A stretch of DNA of 64,000 nt from Archilochus colubris (taxonomy: Eukaryota; Chordata; Aves; Apodiformes; Trochilidae): positions 37,102,874 through 37,166,873 of the forward strand of contig CM041090.1 of the NCBI GenBank assembly GCA_023079485.1. The letters are read 5' to 3'. Below, piece after piece: positions 31,827 to 44,098 of the stretch (within the stretch, counting starts at the first letter, position 1; every line of letters begins with the position of its first letter). The translations under genes were made by a program, and so were the position numbers. The notes beneath the pieces are model-generated. The model saw nothing but the letters and a program-made list of their open reading frames with translations. It was not told the origin of the DNA and ran no database searches.

Positions 31827-34800
31827 CTGAGGGAAAATGCTTTGCAACAGCAGGGATGCAGAACCCCTTCAGAGCTCTGCTCCCACTTGGTTTGTGAGGA
31901 AGGGTCTGATTCTACCATAAGCAGTTCTACACTGTGAAGGGGAAATGTTAAATCTCAGACAGCCGAGCCCATTGCAGCCCAGTGATTTGCCCTCCCATGG
32001 GAGAAACAACAGAATTCATCACAGCTCTGTGCTGGCTGAGGAAATGAAAGTGTGGACTTGCCCCTGGTGAGGACAAAGGAGACAAATACTTTTGTTGAAG
32101 CATATTGCACCACTGCCTATCATTTGACTCGGTGAATGGCCTTGCTCAGAAAGACAATAACTCTTAGAAGAATAAAAATAGAAAATACTGCAGGTTTTTT
32201 TTTAGGGACCATCCTTTCAAATCAGCTGTGGCACCCCTAGTAAACATGTGAGGCTTGATAGGGATGAGTGGTATATTACACTCTCTTCTCAGGGCTCCTA
32301 TCTTAATTTTATCACAGCTCTCAGGAAATTAAATGCACTTTGTATTGTTCCTTCATTTGTAATGTACCTGACCTTGGTCTGGAGTTAGATTTTTCCAGTT
32401 GGAACAAATTGAACAGTCATAAACCCTTCTTTATGCCATTCCTGAATCTGAAATAGCAGAATTAATGAGGTCTCTTTTTTCACTATCACATGATTTAAGG
32501 TGCCAAAATATTTACCTTTTCCCTGAGTGATGTACAAAAGAACAAAAATTAAAATCATCTATGTGCACCTTCAAATGCTTCTTTACATATAAACTGCTAA
32601 CCTAGCTGCCTTTTGCTTTCCAGGCTGTACACTACAACACACAGAGAATGCTCAAATTCTGTCAAATTTAACCACAAATATGAAGATAATCCCAGGCATG
32701 ATGTGCTTTAGACTCACTTAGATTGTAAAAATCAGCTTAAATAAACTATCTGCTTATACTATATCTTTAGACTAAGTCCCTTGAACAGAGAGCACCCAGC
32801 CCACAGGATAAACCAAAAGATACATTATGAACTCGAACGAAACCATAAAGATTAGGGATAGCTAAGACTTTAATGTTCTTCCAATATTCATTTGGAAGTG
32901 GAACTGATCTCTGAGAGGAAAGGAGAGCTGCAAAGCTAATAAAAATACTTGTGCTTTATGCTGCATCTAAGGAATGATCCTGTAGCAAGTGGTAATGGTT
33001 AAATAAAGCAAAAAAATCATTAAATCACTGTTGATCTGGCCCTAGTGTCAACCAGCATAAGTCCATCTCTTAAATGTAACAAAACCCAAATTAGCAGCAG
33101 CAGATGATCTGGTCCACTGTGTTTGAAAAGAAGCAGATGAGCATCTCATCTGTAAGATGTGAGAGACTTCTCTTTGCATTGCCTGCATAGTTCTAGCACA
33201 TGAGTGGCTGAAGCAACTTTCCACTTTTTCACTTGCAGCCTGGTCAAAGGATGCAAATCCTCATTTGTTGGCTGTGACAGTCAAGAGGCAGGCAGCAGAC
33301 ACCATAGGAAATCTGAATGTGCATGTATCTAAGTGTTTCTGCAATCTAGATGTGTACCCTAGCATCTGATATATCCCATGTATTTAAGAACAAACATACC
33401 ATTGCTTCCTTCCAAGTCTGTAGGAAATACTTAATAGTTTAGGATACAGATAACTGCAAGCAAGGAATTTACTAGGAGTAAGTAAATGTGTCTCGTATTT
33501 AGCTCAAAAAAACACAGAAAAGGATTCTTATCTCTTTTGATGCTTCTCTTCAATCCACAGGGATTTTGAGAACCTGGACTGAAGGAACAGTGAAGGACTG
33601 AAGGAACTCATGGAAGCTCATGGAGTTCAAAAAGAGAGAGATGCAACACCTGCAATTACTCCATTCCCTCATGCAGGTTGGGATGTGCCTCAGTAATCAG
33701 GGGTCCTGCTGAACAGGACCAGGGGACTGGGGTAAACATCGGGTTCTCTAAATGAAGAGAGTGCATGACCTACAGTGGTGTGGTGAGGAATCAGGGATTG
33801 TTTAATCCAGCACAGAGAGGACTAAGGCACAATCAGGTGACTTGAAAAATGGTTTAAGAACTTGAGGGCTAATTACAAAGATTATAAAGGCAGACCCAGA
33901 AGGGGCAGACAAAGTAAGAAGGGAAAACATCTGTAAATTGCCAATTTGGAGATTCGGGAGAAGCTTTTTCATTAGGAGATGCTGCTATTCTAGACCAAGC
34001 TGTACAAGGAGGTGCTAAAATCTCCAGTTTTTGTCTTTGAGACATGAACAGACAATCACAGCTGACCAGCAAATTGGAATATAGACCTCCAGAAACTATT
34101 TCCACCCAACTGCTGTGTTTGTACTTCCTGTAAATGATATCCCATGCCTATCTACCTTCCTCTGTTGGTGGTACCTGTATTGTCCCAGATGAGTGGAGTT
34201 TTATGGAAACTCACAGAGTTCTGACAAAGCACAGGTGTCTACACCTCCAAGGTAAACTTTGGTCAGAAATGTTCAGGCCTTGAACAGAAATCTCTTTTCT
34301 TTGGGAAAACCTGTGTTATAGCTTTGCTGTTTTCATCTCCTCACAGTGCAAAGAAATGTTCCAAATATCAGTAGGATTAAAACAAAATAAAACACAACAC
34401 TCAGTAGTGGGGTATGATCTGCTTTCAGTTGCAGGAAATTTGTCTCATTTGAAAGATCAGTTCTGACTGAGCCAAAAATCATTCTTTATGAACAGGGCTA
34501 CTAACACACCTTACATGAATCCAAATGGAGGATGGGCCACAGGCTCAGCTGGTGTAAGTTCAGTCTGTAACAGTCAGTGCAAATATTATGATCTACACCA
34601 GCTGAGATATGGCTTTCTGATTCTATTTTAATGTAGCAGCTGTAAGAATAAATTTCTCCTTACTTGCCTGGCATGGTTCTATTGAGATGTTTAACTACAC
34701 TACCACCATGACTGTGTTTTTAGTGCACAAATGAAACATCCATTGTGTCACATGAAGCACATCTTTCAGCTCAGATTGATTTTAAAGGTGATAATTATAT

Positions 34801-35616
34801 TATGCAATGTTGCAGGAACCACAGTAATTCACTTCTAAAATCCATTTAATTTCTTTTTAATTACTCATGTTTACTGATTCCTTTAGATTCAGAAAGAGGC
34901 TCCAAAATTGCAGTTAGAAAAGGAGGCTTGAAGAGGAATGATTAAGAACATCTGGTATATACATGATTATACCAGGCAATTTATTCTGTCTTTACCATTT
35001 CACTGTAGCCATGGGAATGAGGCAGAGCTGGGTTCCATCACTTTTCTGAAAATTTAGAGGTACCTTACTGTACAGTTTCACTGAAATAATTGGCAATAAT
35101 TAAAGTGTGTAACACCAAGACTTAGAAAGGGTAGCAGATTCTTTGCTTTACTAAGTGAATCTGCCAGTCCCAGATGTGTGGTCAGCTTTGTCCATCAATT
35201 AATTCAGACAAATCTGAGTTCATCTGAAAGACCACCTGGATGTAACTAACTGTAGCCAACACCACAGGCAGCTCATCACAGCTGAACAAAAGTATGAATA
35301 AATACTAAAATCATGTTGATTCTGCCAGCATTTTATCTTTGGCAGCTAACAGAAATTTGAAAAAAAAAAAGCAGACAACATCACACCATACTGTTTGAAG
35401 GATTTTTTGAGTTAAGCATTTCATTCTTTCCTTAAAGTCGCATGAACATAAAGGAGAAATGAACTAAAGCATTTTACTTCCAAAGCACCTTCTTAGTTTT
35501 CCTTCATGGACAACTTATAAGATTTAGGTTCCCTGAAGTTTGCACAAGATCAGATTTCCAAAATTTAGTGAAGCAGAATTGAGTTTTTGAGCAACAAATG
35601 TAGGAACCTCACTCAT
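31827..35616. other. Intergenic AT-rich DNA
   Basis: I see no gene, RNA gene or recognisable repeat in this 3.8 kb. It is AT-rich unique sequence with only short A and T runs and very few frames above 60 codons, as expected for non-coding DNA. Confidence 0.75.
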
Positions 35617-36222
35617 GGATCATAGAATCATAGAATTGGCTGGGTTGGAAGGGACCTCAGAGATCATCGAGTCCAACCCTTGAACCACTGTTGCGGTTGC
35701 TAGACCATGGCACTGAGTGCCACATCCAGTCTCTTTTTAAATATCTCCAGGGATGGAGAATCCACTACTTCCCTGGGCAGCCCACTCCAATGTCTGATCA
35801 CCCTCTCCATAAAGAAATTCTTTCTAATATCCAACCTAAACCTCCCCTGGCACAACTTAAGACCATGCCCTCTCGTCTTGTTAAAAGTCGTCTGGGAAAA
35901 GAGACCAACCCCCCCGGCTCCAACCTCCTTTCAGGGAGTTGTAGAGAGTGATGAGGTCTCCCCTGAGCCTCCTCTTCTTTAGGCTGAACAGCCCCAGCTC
36001 CCTCAGCCTCTCCTCATAGGGTCTGTGCTCGAGTCCCTTCACCAGCCTGGTTGCCCTCCTTTGGACCCACTCCAGGACCTCAATCTCCTTCATAAACTGA
36101 GGGGCCCAGAACTGGACACAGTACTCAAGGTGTGGCCTCACCAGCGCTGAGTACAGAGGCAGAATCACTTCCTTGGACCTGCTGGCGACGCTGTTCCTGA
36201 TACAGGCCAGGATGCCATGATA
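35617..36222 (-). mobile_element. CR1 LINE, 5'-truncated copy with reverse-transcriptase end, minus strand
   Basis: This is the best-preserved CR1 copy here. On the minus strand it encodes the C-terminal part of the CR1 pol protein at 36168-35881, with [36 protein letters not shown] and [18 protein letters not shown], all hallmark words of the family. The frame is broken just after this, but the downstream nucleotide sequence continues through the usual [23 protein letters not shown] region to the 3' end. The element ends in an ATTCTATG-type tail repeated twice at 35617-35635. The 5' truncation falls after the CAGGCCAGGATGCCAT word. It is non-autonomous and dead. Confidence 0.93.
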
Positions 36223-38699
36223 GGACCTAAAAATCAGTTGAGCTTATCCCCTAACTACCAACTTTTTGGACCATTTTTTTTTTTAGTGATTATTGACCAG
36301 GCACAATCCACCTCCAGCTCCTTCTATTCCCATGGTACTGTGAGAACTTGGAAGAAGCCATCTCCTGAAAGCATTCCAGGGTGATGTGACCAGTGTCAGG
36401 AATAACCATCAGACCAAATTTTCTACAAGATGACTGTAGAAAGCCTGTTAACTCCTTCTAAATGAGTTCTTAAAACAGAAAAATGAGCAAATAAGAAATC
36501 AGTGAAATGTGGGCTCCTTTCTCTGCAACATTTCACAAGAAAAATATTATCACATTAATTTAGAGTCTCAGCAGTCTAATTTGAAAACCAATAGCATTGT
36601 TTCTGAAAATTCTGCTTCGGGGATTTCTATAAAATATGTAATGGAAAAATTTAGCCCTCCCCTACAGTCAGAACATATTCAGCTGGAAGGAGGCAAGGTT
36701 CAATAATGAAATATAGAAAGGGATATTAGTAGGTTTAGAAGTTTTGGAGTGCTCAGTCTGCTATGGACAACCACAGTTCAGGGCCATTACAGCTCACTGC
36801 TCTCTGCAGCTGAGAGAGAGGATGCTCAGCATCCCCATCTTGACTGGTCAGATGAGGGAACACTTCATTCTAAGCATCAGCTAGGGCTCAAAGGAAGTTG
36901 ACTAATATATCCTCACAAAGACTGTGGATAGCTACTCTTCTCACCATGAAGCTAATTGCAAAAGGAGTGATACACCAGGCCAGCAGCCACTCAACTTTAT
37001 TTTAAAGGATGGTGGATACACTATATATGCTTCCCATGTACTGCAAGTAACCAATATTATCCAGTATGTATTTCTTTGTGCCATTTCTTCAGCTTCTTAA
37101 ACCCAGGTGATCTTTCTTCATCCATCTCCTATCCTTGTTCATTTGTTGTTGGCTCCTAGCTGCCATCTGGAACTGAATTTCTCCTTCATTCAGGGGGTCT
37201 GTCAAGTCTGCCACAGTACTGACCTTTATTTATCTTTTCATGTGGTTTTCATTGCCTCTTGCTCTATCTTCCTGATGGCTCCTTTGTGCAGTTTCAAAGT
37301 ACCTTACTCTGGTCTACGTTACTCTTCTGAATGCAGTGACAATTTTATTGATGAGTCAGCTTTTCTTCTCTGGTAAACATTGGACCAAATGATTTTGGAG
37401 CCCAGTCAGGAATAATCTGACTGGTTGTTCAAATCCAGACAACCAAAACAAAGGAAGCCAGCAGTTTGCTTTACACACTACCCTTAGCATGTCCCTGCAC
37501 AGACTGAGTCTCAGGGACTGCATAAGGACAGCTGGGGTGACACAGCCAAGATGAAGAGTGTGAAGAACACCCAAAACCTGAAGCACTGATGGGGCAAAGA
37601 AAGAGGCAGATAAGAGTTTGGGAGGAGGATCCAACAAATCCTCATGGAGAATGAGGAGAAAGAATGAAGAGACAAGACAGTATCTGAACTTGGAAGGTAC
37701 TGATGAAGGCAGGATGATCATCCAGCAATCAGTCAATTAAAAAATGTATCATAAAAAGTCTGAAAAAATGGACCTTGCACAAGCAATTTAAGCTTGGCAG
37801 TTATCTTTCGAGTTCATAACTCTGCTGCACTTTCTGTTCCTGGATAATCATAGTTTTCTCTGTAACAAGTGATATTTTAAGGTAAGAACTTTGAAGCACT
37901 TAGTGGGGGTTGTTTTCCATTGACTGTGGGTGAGCCCAGTACCAAGATGTTCTAAAAGTCTCAGTCTTATTTTACATAGATGTTTTCTTAAGGGCAAAAA
38001 GGGTTTTTCAGCTGTGGAAAATCAGCAGTGCCAAGCAGACCACTGAAGTAGGGAAAAAAAATAAAAATCTGTTCCTTTTTTCCCCTAAAAAATTAAATAC
38101 AAAGCTATTTACGACCCTCAGAGTATTTTAAATCCTTCTCACATTACATTTGAACTTGTCTCCTTTAAGAAATAGATGACAATACCGTCTTCTTTCTGCC
38201 TTTTTCCTCTCAGTTGATGAATATGAACAAGAAATCCTTTATCAGTAAATAATAAAGCGATTATTTTTTAACAATTTCAATTTCTCAGTGGAAATAAATA
38301 ATGAAAATTTTTTTTCCCCTGAAGCTCTCTGCAGAAAATCAGCACACATTGTGTGTGTAGGTTTTGCTTCCAGTCATGCCAAAACGACCTTGGTTTACTC
38401 TCTACCATTGCTACTATTTGCAGAGATGGTAAATACCTTAAATCCAGTAATTGGCAGGCTCATGTCAGCCTACCAAGTCAGATGAATTAAGGGAACTTGT
38501 ATTGGTTTGGATGGCATAGCTTTTGTTTAATCCTTAAATTCTTTTTAGAATTAAATGCTTTCTTCCTCCCTTTTTGCACTGGACAGGTACCATCTGCAAG
38601 TACCAGACTGATAGAAGAGGGCACTGTGCAAAGGACCCTCTCAGTGGAGCTCATTATGCAGCACAGCACATTTCAAACATACCATCACTCATGTTAAGA

Positions 38700-39160
38700 G
38701 CCATTTTTGGAGGGTTGAGGTAAATGTAAACATGCTATTAAATTCAGCTGACTTGATGTTGCTGAATTAAAACAATAAACCCAAAGAAGCTCTTCAAGCT
38801 ATCGCTGTCTGCAACGTATTGTATGCATTCACATAAATCTAATTAAAACCCTGTGCATAACCCAATTATAAGCCATTGCCTTACAGCAAGTTTTATATTT
38901 ATCTAAGCTAGGATGTGCCAGCTGTGTGAGCCATAACCCTGGATTTGCTAAGAGCTTTTGTGTAACAGCTGGAGTGGTCAGATAAATAGACTGATGATGT
39001 TGTCTTTCTGCTAATGGATCATGTACTTGTGGATCAGGATCACTTTTTGCCATGTAAGGTTACTGAGATTTACTTGATTGTCATATTCTATCAAAGCGCT
39101 CAGGAGATAAGTTAAAGATGCAACTTAAAGTGCAGGAAGTCGAGAGGCTGAGGGACAACA
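38700..39160. promoter_or_regulatory. Candidate enhancer / conserved non-coding element
   Basis: This unique segment combines many regulatory words in 460 bases: AACAATAAA (SOX), several TAATT homeobox cores, two CAGCTG E-boxes near 38919 and 38967, CAGATAAAT (GATA-like) and ATGCATTCA. It also keeps CpGs (TATCGCTG, AACGTATTG, AGCGCTCA, GTCGAG). There is no repeat similarity. Whether it is conserved cannot be judged from one genome. Confidence 0.3.
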
Positions 39161-42100
39161 GAAGGCACTTGCTCAGCCATTGTGATTTTCAACTAATAGC
39201 ATGCATAAATCTTCCTGAAACAGATCTACAGGATGTTTGTGACAGTAATGTTCTCCATACAATCTTCTCTAATGTTGGATGAAATATAAGATTCAGGGGG
39301 AAGAAAACACTAGACTCAACTTTTCTTTCCAGAAGTAGAGCCACCTCCTTGTCCCCTCCAGGAGCACTTTGAAGAAGTGCCTTCATTCAAGGCTCAAATC
39401 TATGCTCTCATCAGTTTATAAAGAAGAGCTAACTGAGAAGAATCTTTCCTAAGCCTGGAAAAAGGGAGGAGGATAAACCTGGCTGGAGTAGGAAAGCCCC
39501 ATTGGGCATATGCAGAGAGAGGAGAAGGGGAAAGGAGAAGACAGGGAGGGAGAGCAGTGGTGAGAGTGATGCTGAACCAGAGGGAATGTGAGCAGAGCAT
39601 GGGTGGGACAGCACAGAGTGACAGTGGAAAGAAAGGTGCAAGACTTCCTCCAGTGGGTCAGTCACTATTTCATCCCTCTCAGGTAGAAACAGATGCTGTT
39701 GGGTGGAAAGCCCAGCCAAGTCCCCATCTGTGACTCTCAATAGCTTAATTTTCCTTTCTCTGCTTCCTTGATGCCAGAGGCTCACAGGGCCAGTAACTCA
39801 GTGACTCTCCCTGCTCAAGCATCACCTTCCCAAGCAACACTCCAGCTCCTAGCACAGCAACTGCAGAGGCAAAGCTGCTGGCTGCAGAGCAGCATGATGA
39901 AGAGCAAATTCTCCTCATGTGACCTTTAAGTGTAGGCTTTGTACAGTGCTACAAGCATTCCCTGGAGCAAACAAGATTGACATGGCACCTGAGCACATGT
40001 AGTGCCCAACTCAGGGATTTCAAACTACTTGCCATTTCCTTCCAGTTGGAGACAAGTTTATGAGCTTGAGCAAGCAATAAAAGCTTCTCTCCATGCTAAT
40101 GAAATGTCCAAGTCCTGATGGATTAGCAGTTTTCATATCAGATTAAATCTGCATTTTTGCTGATAAAGGCACAAAAGTCACTCCTAATAGGCTTTCAGAT
40201 TTTGTTAGCACAAATACATCTCAATAGAGCACAGCGCCCATGGGATGCGAGCGGGACAGAAAAGGCACTAACACGTTATGACGGACTGCTCAAAACCTCT
40301 GCTTTCCTCCAGCTGGCCAGAACACAGCCAGGCAACAGGAAAAAAGCTATTGCTGATGTAGAGAAACCCTATAGGCACTTTCCTAGAAGCCTGTGCACAG
40401 CCAGACCACTCCTACTCTTCACAGCAGTCCCTGGAGCTGTTCTATAACCATGGTTAGATATGGGGCCCCTGGAGCCAGAAGAAATTCTCCTACTCCAAAG
40501 AGTTCAGACCCTTTTGGTACTAGAAGCTACTTCACATAACCCCTTTTGTAGCTTTTAACTGAACAGATATCCTGAATGCTATGATTTATCAGTAACTTTC
40601 CACCCTAAAGAACTGCAGGCGTTATTTCTGGGAGACAACACCGACCTGGCAATTCTTCTAGAAAGCTACTTAGGCCATATCTGTGCTGCTAAAGGAAGCA
40701 GCCTCAGAGACCAAGAGCAAGCAGAGCTATCTGGCTCACATCTATGTTGTTTGGAGCTTACCCTTACTGTCCTGAATTTGTCTAGAAACGAGTTGGAGAG
40801 ATGGCACAACAGAGCTGGAAAGCAAGTTTTCAGCTAAGCAATATGGATGATGAAGGTCCACTGCTGAAACTAGCTCCCTGGCTTTCTTTTCACAGAAGCC
40901 TGGCAAAGGGCAGAGCATTGCTGGGAAGTTGGGCTGCTGAAAAAACACAGCATGATGCTGAGGAGCAAAACCTATGCACAGGGGGTGGCACAGTGTGGAG
41001 ATGCCATAAGACTCCACTTCCAGGTGTGAATTCCTGGCTGTGGATCCCCTCTTCCTGCAGCCCACCAGAGGTGCCCAAATGCTGAATCTCAGAGCCTGGA
41101 TCCCCCTTCTTGGGCACCTCACCATTCCCATAAAGCAGTGCCTTATCATATAACCCATTGGGCTTTGCAAGCATCTTAAAGCTCCTGCACATGCCAAGCC
41201 TTTTGTTGACTGTTCTGTGGAAGTGGTTTGACACACAGGAAAAAAATTGACTCACCCCAAGGGTACCTTGATGACATTTTATGCACGTGGGTGAATAATT
41301 TATTTATTAATTAATCTTTTGGAAACTGTTCCATTTGTTTTTTTGGACCTTAATAGAGTGATGCCATTTTCCATTTCAATCAGTGCTCCAGCTTACTTCT
41401 TTACTTTAATTTCTGACTGAGTCTAAGGAAACTTTTAAAAGGAAAAGAGATAGATGAATTATGGCACTTGAAGCCAGACAAAAAATTCTGAAAAGAAAAT
41501 GTAATTAAGAAATAAATTGAAAAATGGGAGCACCTGTGATACAGTGGCCAGGACTGATTATTTTAGGGGGGAACCCATCACAGGCAGCTTAATTCCATTT
41601 CATTCTGTTGCTCTTGGGATTTTGACTGTTTGGTCATTTATTTGGATTCAACATAAACCTCTTCTACTTGCATTGTTAGATGTAATGAGCATAACTTTGC
41701 ATTTTATTAAACTACAAACATGTTCCTACCGCTGGAAAAGTTTCCACTGCTTCTCAGGAAGCACTAGGTCATTTGCTTTGCAGGATGTAGTTATTAACTG
41801 CTCAGCAAATACCTGGAGTGGAAATAGTTTTACCTGTTGGGAAAAGCACTACGGCTCCTGTAAAAACAAAGGTTTTAAAGAGATTGAAATGTCTGGAAGA
41901 AATTCATTATGGGAAGGGAAAATACACAGGAGGGTGACTGTAAAAATGATAAAGTGATGTTTAGAGTGTTTGATCAGTGACTGATGCAACTCTATTTTAC
42001 ATGGAAATGTGAGTATCCAGGGCCAGGCAGCACTGCTGGAACAGTGTCAAGTTCAGATTCAGTATCTGATTACTGAGGCTGAAGTGGGATGAGTTGCAAT

Positions 42101-42562
42101 AAAAATATTGAAATCTGAATACCTACTCTGAGGGACTAAGCCAAAGCTGCCCACAGTCTGAATTTATGTGGTATAAAAGGGAACCTTTCCTTAAGTGAGT
42201 TTGTTGCTCTTTCAGTAGCATCTGAAGTTACTTCATTGCTATGGGAGAGGGTGAGGATAGAAAGAAACTGACCCAAAGTCCAAAATGAGCAGTTAGAAAA
42301 GTTCAGCTCAACAGCAGCTCCATGATGTCAACCTCTTCCAGCTACCTCCTGGAATTTCTGCTGCCCAACACCACAACTACTCCTCCCAGTACTTCTCACT
42401 CCTACCGAAGACTGGCGAAGTATCTAGAAATCAGGTGGGACTGTGACTCTTAAAAAGTTTTAGGAATTGTCTCTCTGGAAATGCCTTCTCTGTTCAGAGC
42501 AAACCTAGAGCATTAAGCCTTACAAGATGAGGTCTATCTTCTCTGCAGCTCCATTTTTCATG

Positions 42563-42608
42563 TGGTTTTTGTTTGTTTATATGTTTGTTTGTTTATTTGT
42601 TTTTTGTC
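42563..42608. repeat. (GTTT)n microsatellite
   Basis: GTTT units with occasional TTAT interruptions. This is an interrupted simple repeat. Confidence 0.85.
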
Positions 42609-43490
42609 TGGACCAAGACAGAAACTATAGAGCTTCCATAGCTAACTCTGCTACAAAGCAGGGAACTGGTCTCTTCATCTCTTGATGGTCTCGATCATCA
42701 GCATAATATGGCAGTGTTCAGTAGGTTCCCTGAAATGATGGGAACAGACTCTACCCTGTGATACTTCATGAGCATTAGAATTTGTTTCTATCCCCTAACA
42801 CTTACAGGTCCCTCTCATGGGGCCTGGAAGAGATGTCCAACTGAAAAGCTGGTCTAGTAACATAGGTATATATCTTGGATGGGTCTGGAGACATCACGTC
42901 ACCACAGAGCATCAAACCTTACCACTATTTTTACCAAAGCTGCAGGAAACTTCTGTCCTCTTTTAAATTCTTAGACACACAGGCAATCTCTGAAAGAAAT
43001 GAACACTGTGGAATGAGAAATGCTGCCTGAATGTGTCAATATTCCTACCTTGTAGACAAATTATCTCTCTCTCTTTTTAATTTTTTTTAAAACCTCTAAA
43101 GAGAAGGAGATGTGTCAGAGATCTCAAAGTTTTACCCCAAATGATTTCAACACACATTAATTGAAATGCTGAGGAAAAACAAATCACTTCTGAACAGATC
43201 AAGAATACAACAGGTGATATAAACAATCTTGAGTCATAATTTTTTGATAGCACTTTCAGTACACTGTTCACTTCTGTTCTATTACATATTTATCAATACA
43301 AACTTAACAGCTGAAAAAAGATTGAGCCCATGTAATCCCACTAGAACCTCACAAGTGAAGCCAGAGAAATGGATGAGATTACATTAATCTAGTTCCTAAA
43401 TTCATTATGCCTAAAGTACCTGTTAAAAGTAGAGATGAAAATTGCTGCAATTAATTGTCACCAGAACTCAGACTTTGAGACAGCAGCAAC

Positions 43491-43513
43491 CTGCACAAAG
43501 CTGCACAAAGCTG
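43491..43513. repeat. Short 10-base tandem duplication
   Basis: CTGCACAAAG occurs twice in a row, followed by CTG. Likely replication slippage. Confidence 0.8.
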
Positions 43514-43877
43514 AATTTATAATGCTTGTATTGTCCTCAGCCTCCCTGAAAAGCACACACAGAATCTGGCTGGCAATACATCAGATCTGGTAGGAGATGA
43601 GAAGTGGGCTAGACAGTAAATCTTCCAGTACTGGTGCCTCTGCCTCCAGAGCTGAGCAGATTATTACAGATTTGCAAGTTTTTCACACAGCAGCTCTGGG
43701 AACCACAGCAGTGAAAGTTCTGCAAAAAGATTGTTTTCACACTAGAAAATCACATTCTAGCAGACTGGAACCATGTTCTGAGGATAGAGATGTTCTGAGG
43801 AAAAAAGCCAACACCAACAAACCAACACAAGGAAGTGTTTTCAAAACAAGTATTTCAATGTTTATGCAACTAAATGG

Positions 43878-43990
43878 AATCACAGGCTCACAGAATGGAT
43901 GAAGCTAGAAGAGATCCCTGGAAATTGTCTCATCCTACCCCCATACTCAAGCAGGGTCTCCTAGAGCAGGTTGCTGAGGGTTGCCCATCT
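43878..43990 (-). repeat. CR1 3' end, minus-strand arm of an inverted pair
   Basis: AATCACAGGCTCACAGAATGG at the left edge, then the GAAGAGATCCCTGG, CTCAAGCAGGGTC and TAGAGCAGGTTGC words, follow the order of a minus-strand CR1 3' end. A plus-strand CR1 3' tail follows within about 40 bases, so the 3' ends point away from each other. Confidence 0.75.
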
Positions 43991-44029
43991 CCCAGACCTG
44001 TTGCTTCACCCACTCCCCTAGAACACACC

Positions 44030-44098
44030 CATGCAGGAGAGTTGGAACTGATGATCTTCAGGGTTCCTGCCAACCCAAACCATTCTGTAGTTCTATGA
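44030..44098 (+). repeat. CR1 3' end, plus-strand arm of an inverted pair
   Basis: CATGCAGGAGAGTTGGAACTGATGATCTTCAGGG, then GCCAACCCAAACCATTCTG, and the terminal TAGTTCTATGAA form a plus-strand CR1 3' tail. It faces opposite to the neighbouring copy at 43878-43990. Only about 70 bases are recognisable. Confidence 0.8.

Larger units (their letters stand above)
36223..43877. other. Intergenic DNA with candidate regulatory segments
   Basis: No coding gene is recognised. Long frames at 40742-41236 (minus, 164 codons) and 41517-41957 (plus, 146 codons) lack any family signature. A GTTT-rich microsatellite lies at 42563-42608 and a 10-base tandem duplication at 43491-43513. Segments at 38700-39160 and 40225-40290 stand out by composition and are listed separately. 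Confidence 0.7.

Noticed and set aside
40742..41236. 164-codon minus-strand frame with an overlapping 121-codon frame
   Set aside because: Cys/His content is high but irregular, with no zinc-finger spacing. A second frame is open over the same DNA.
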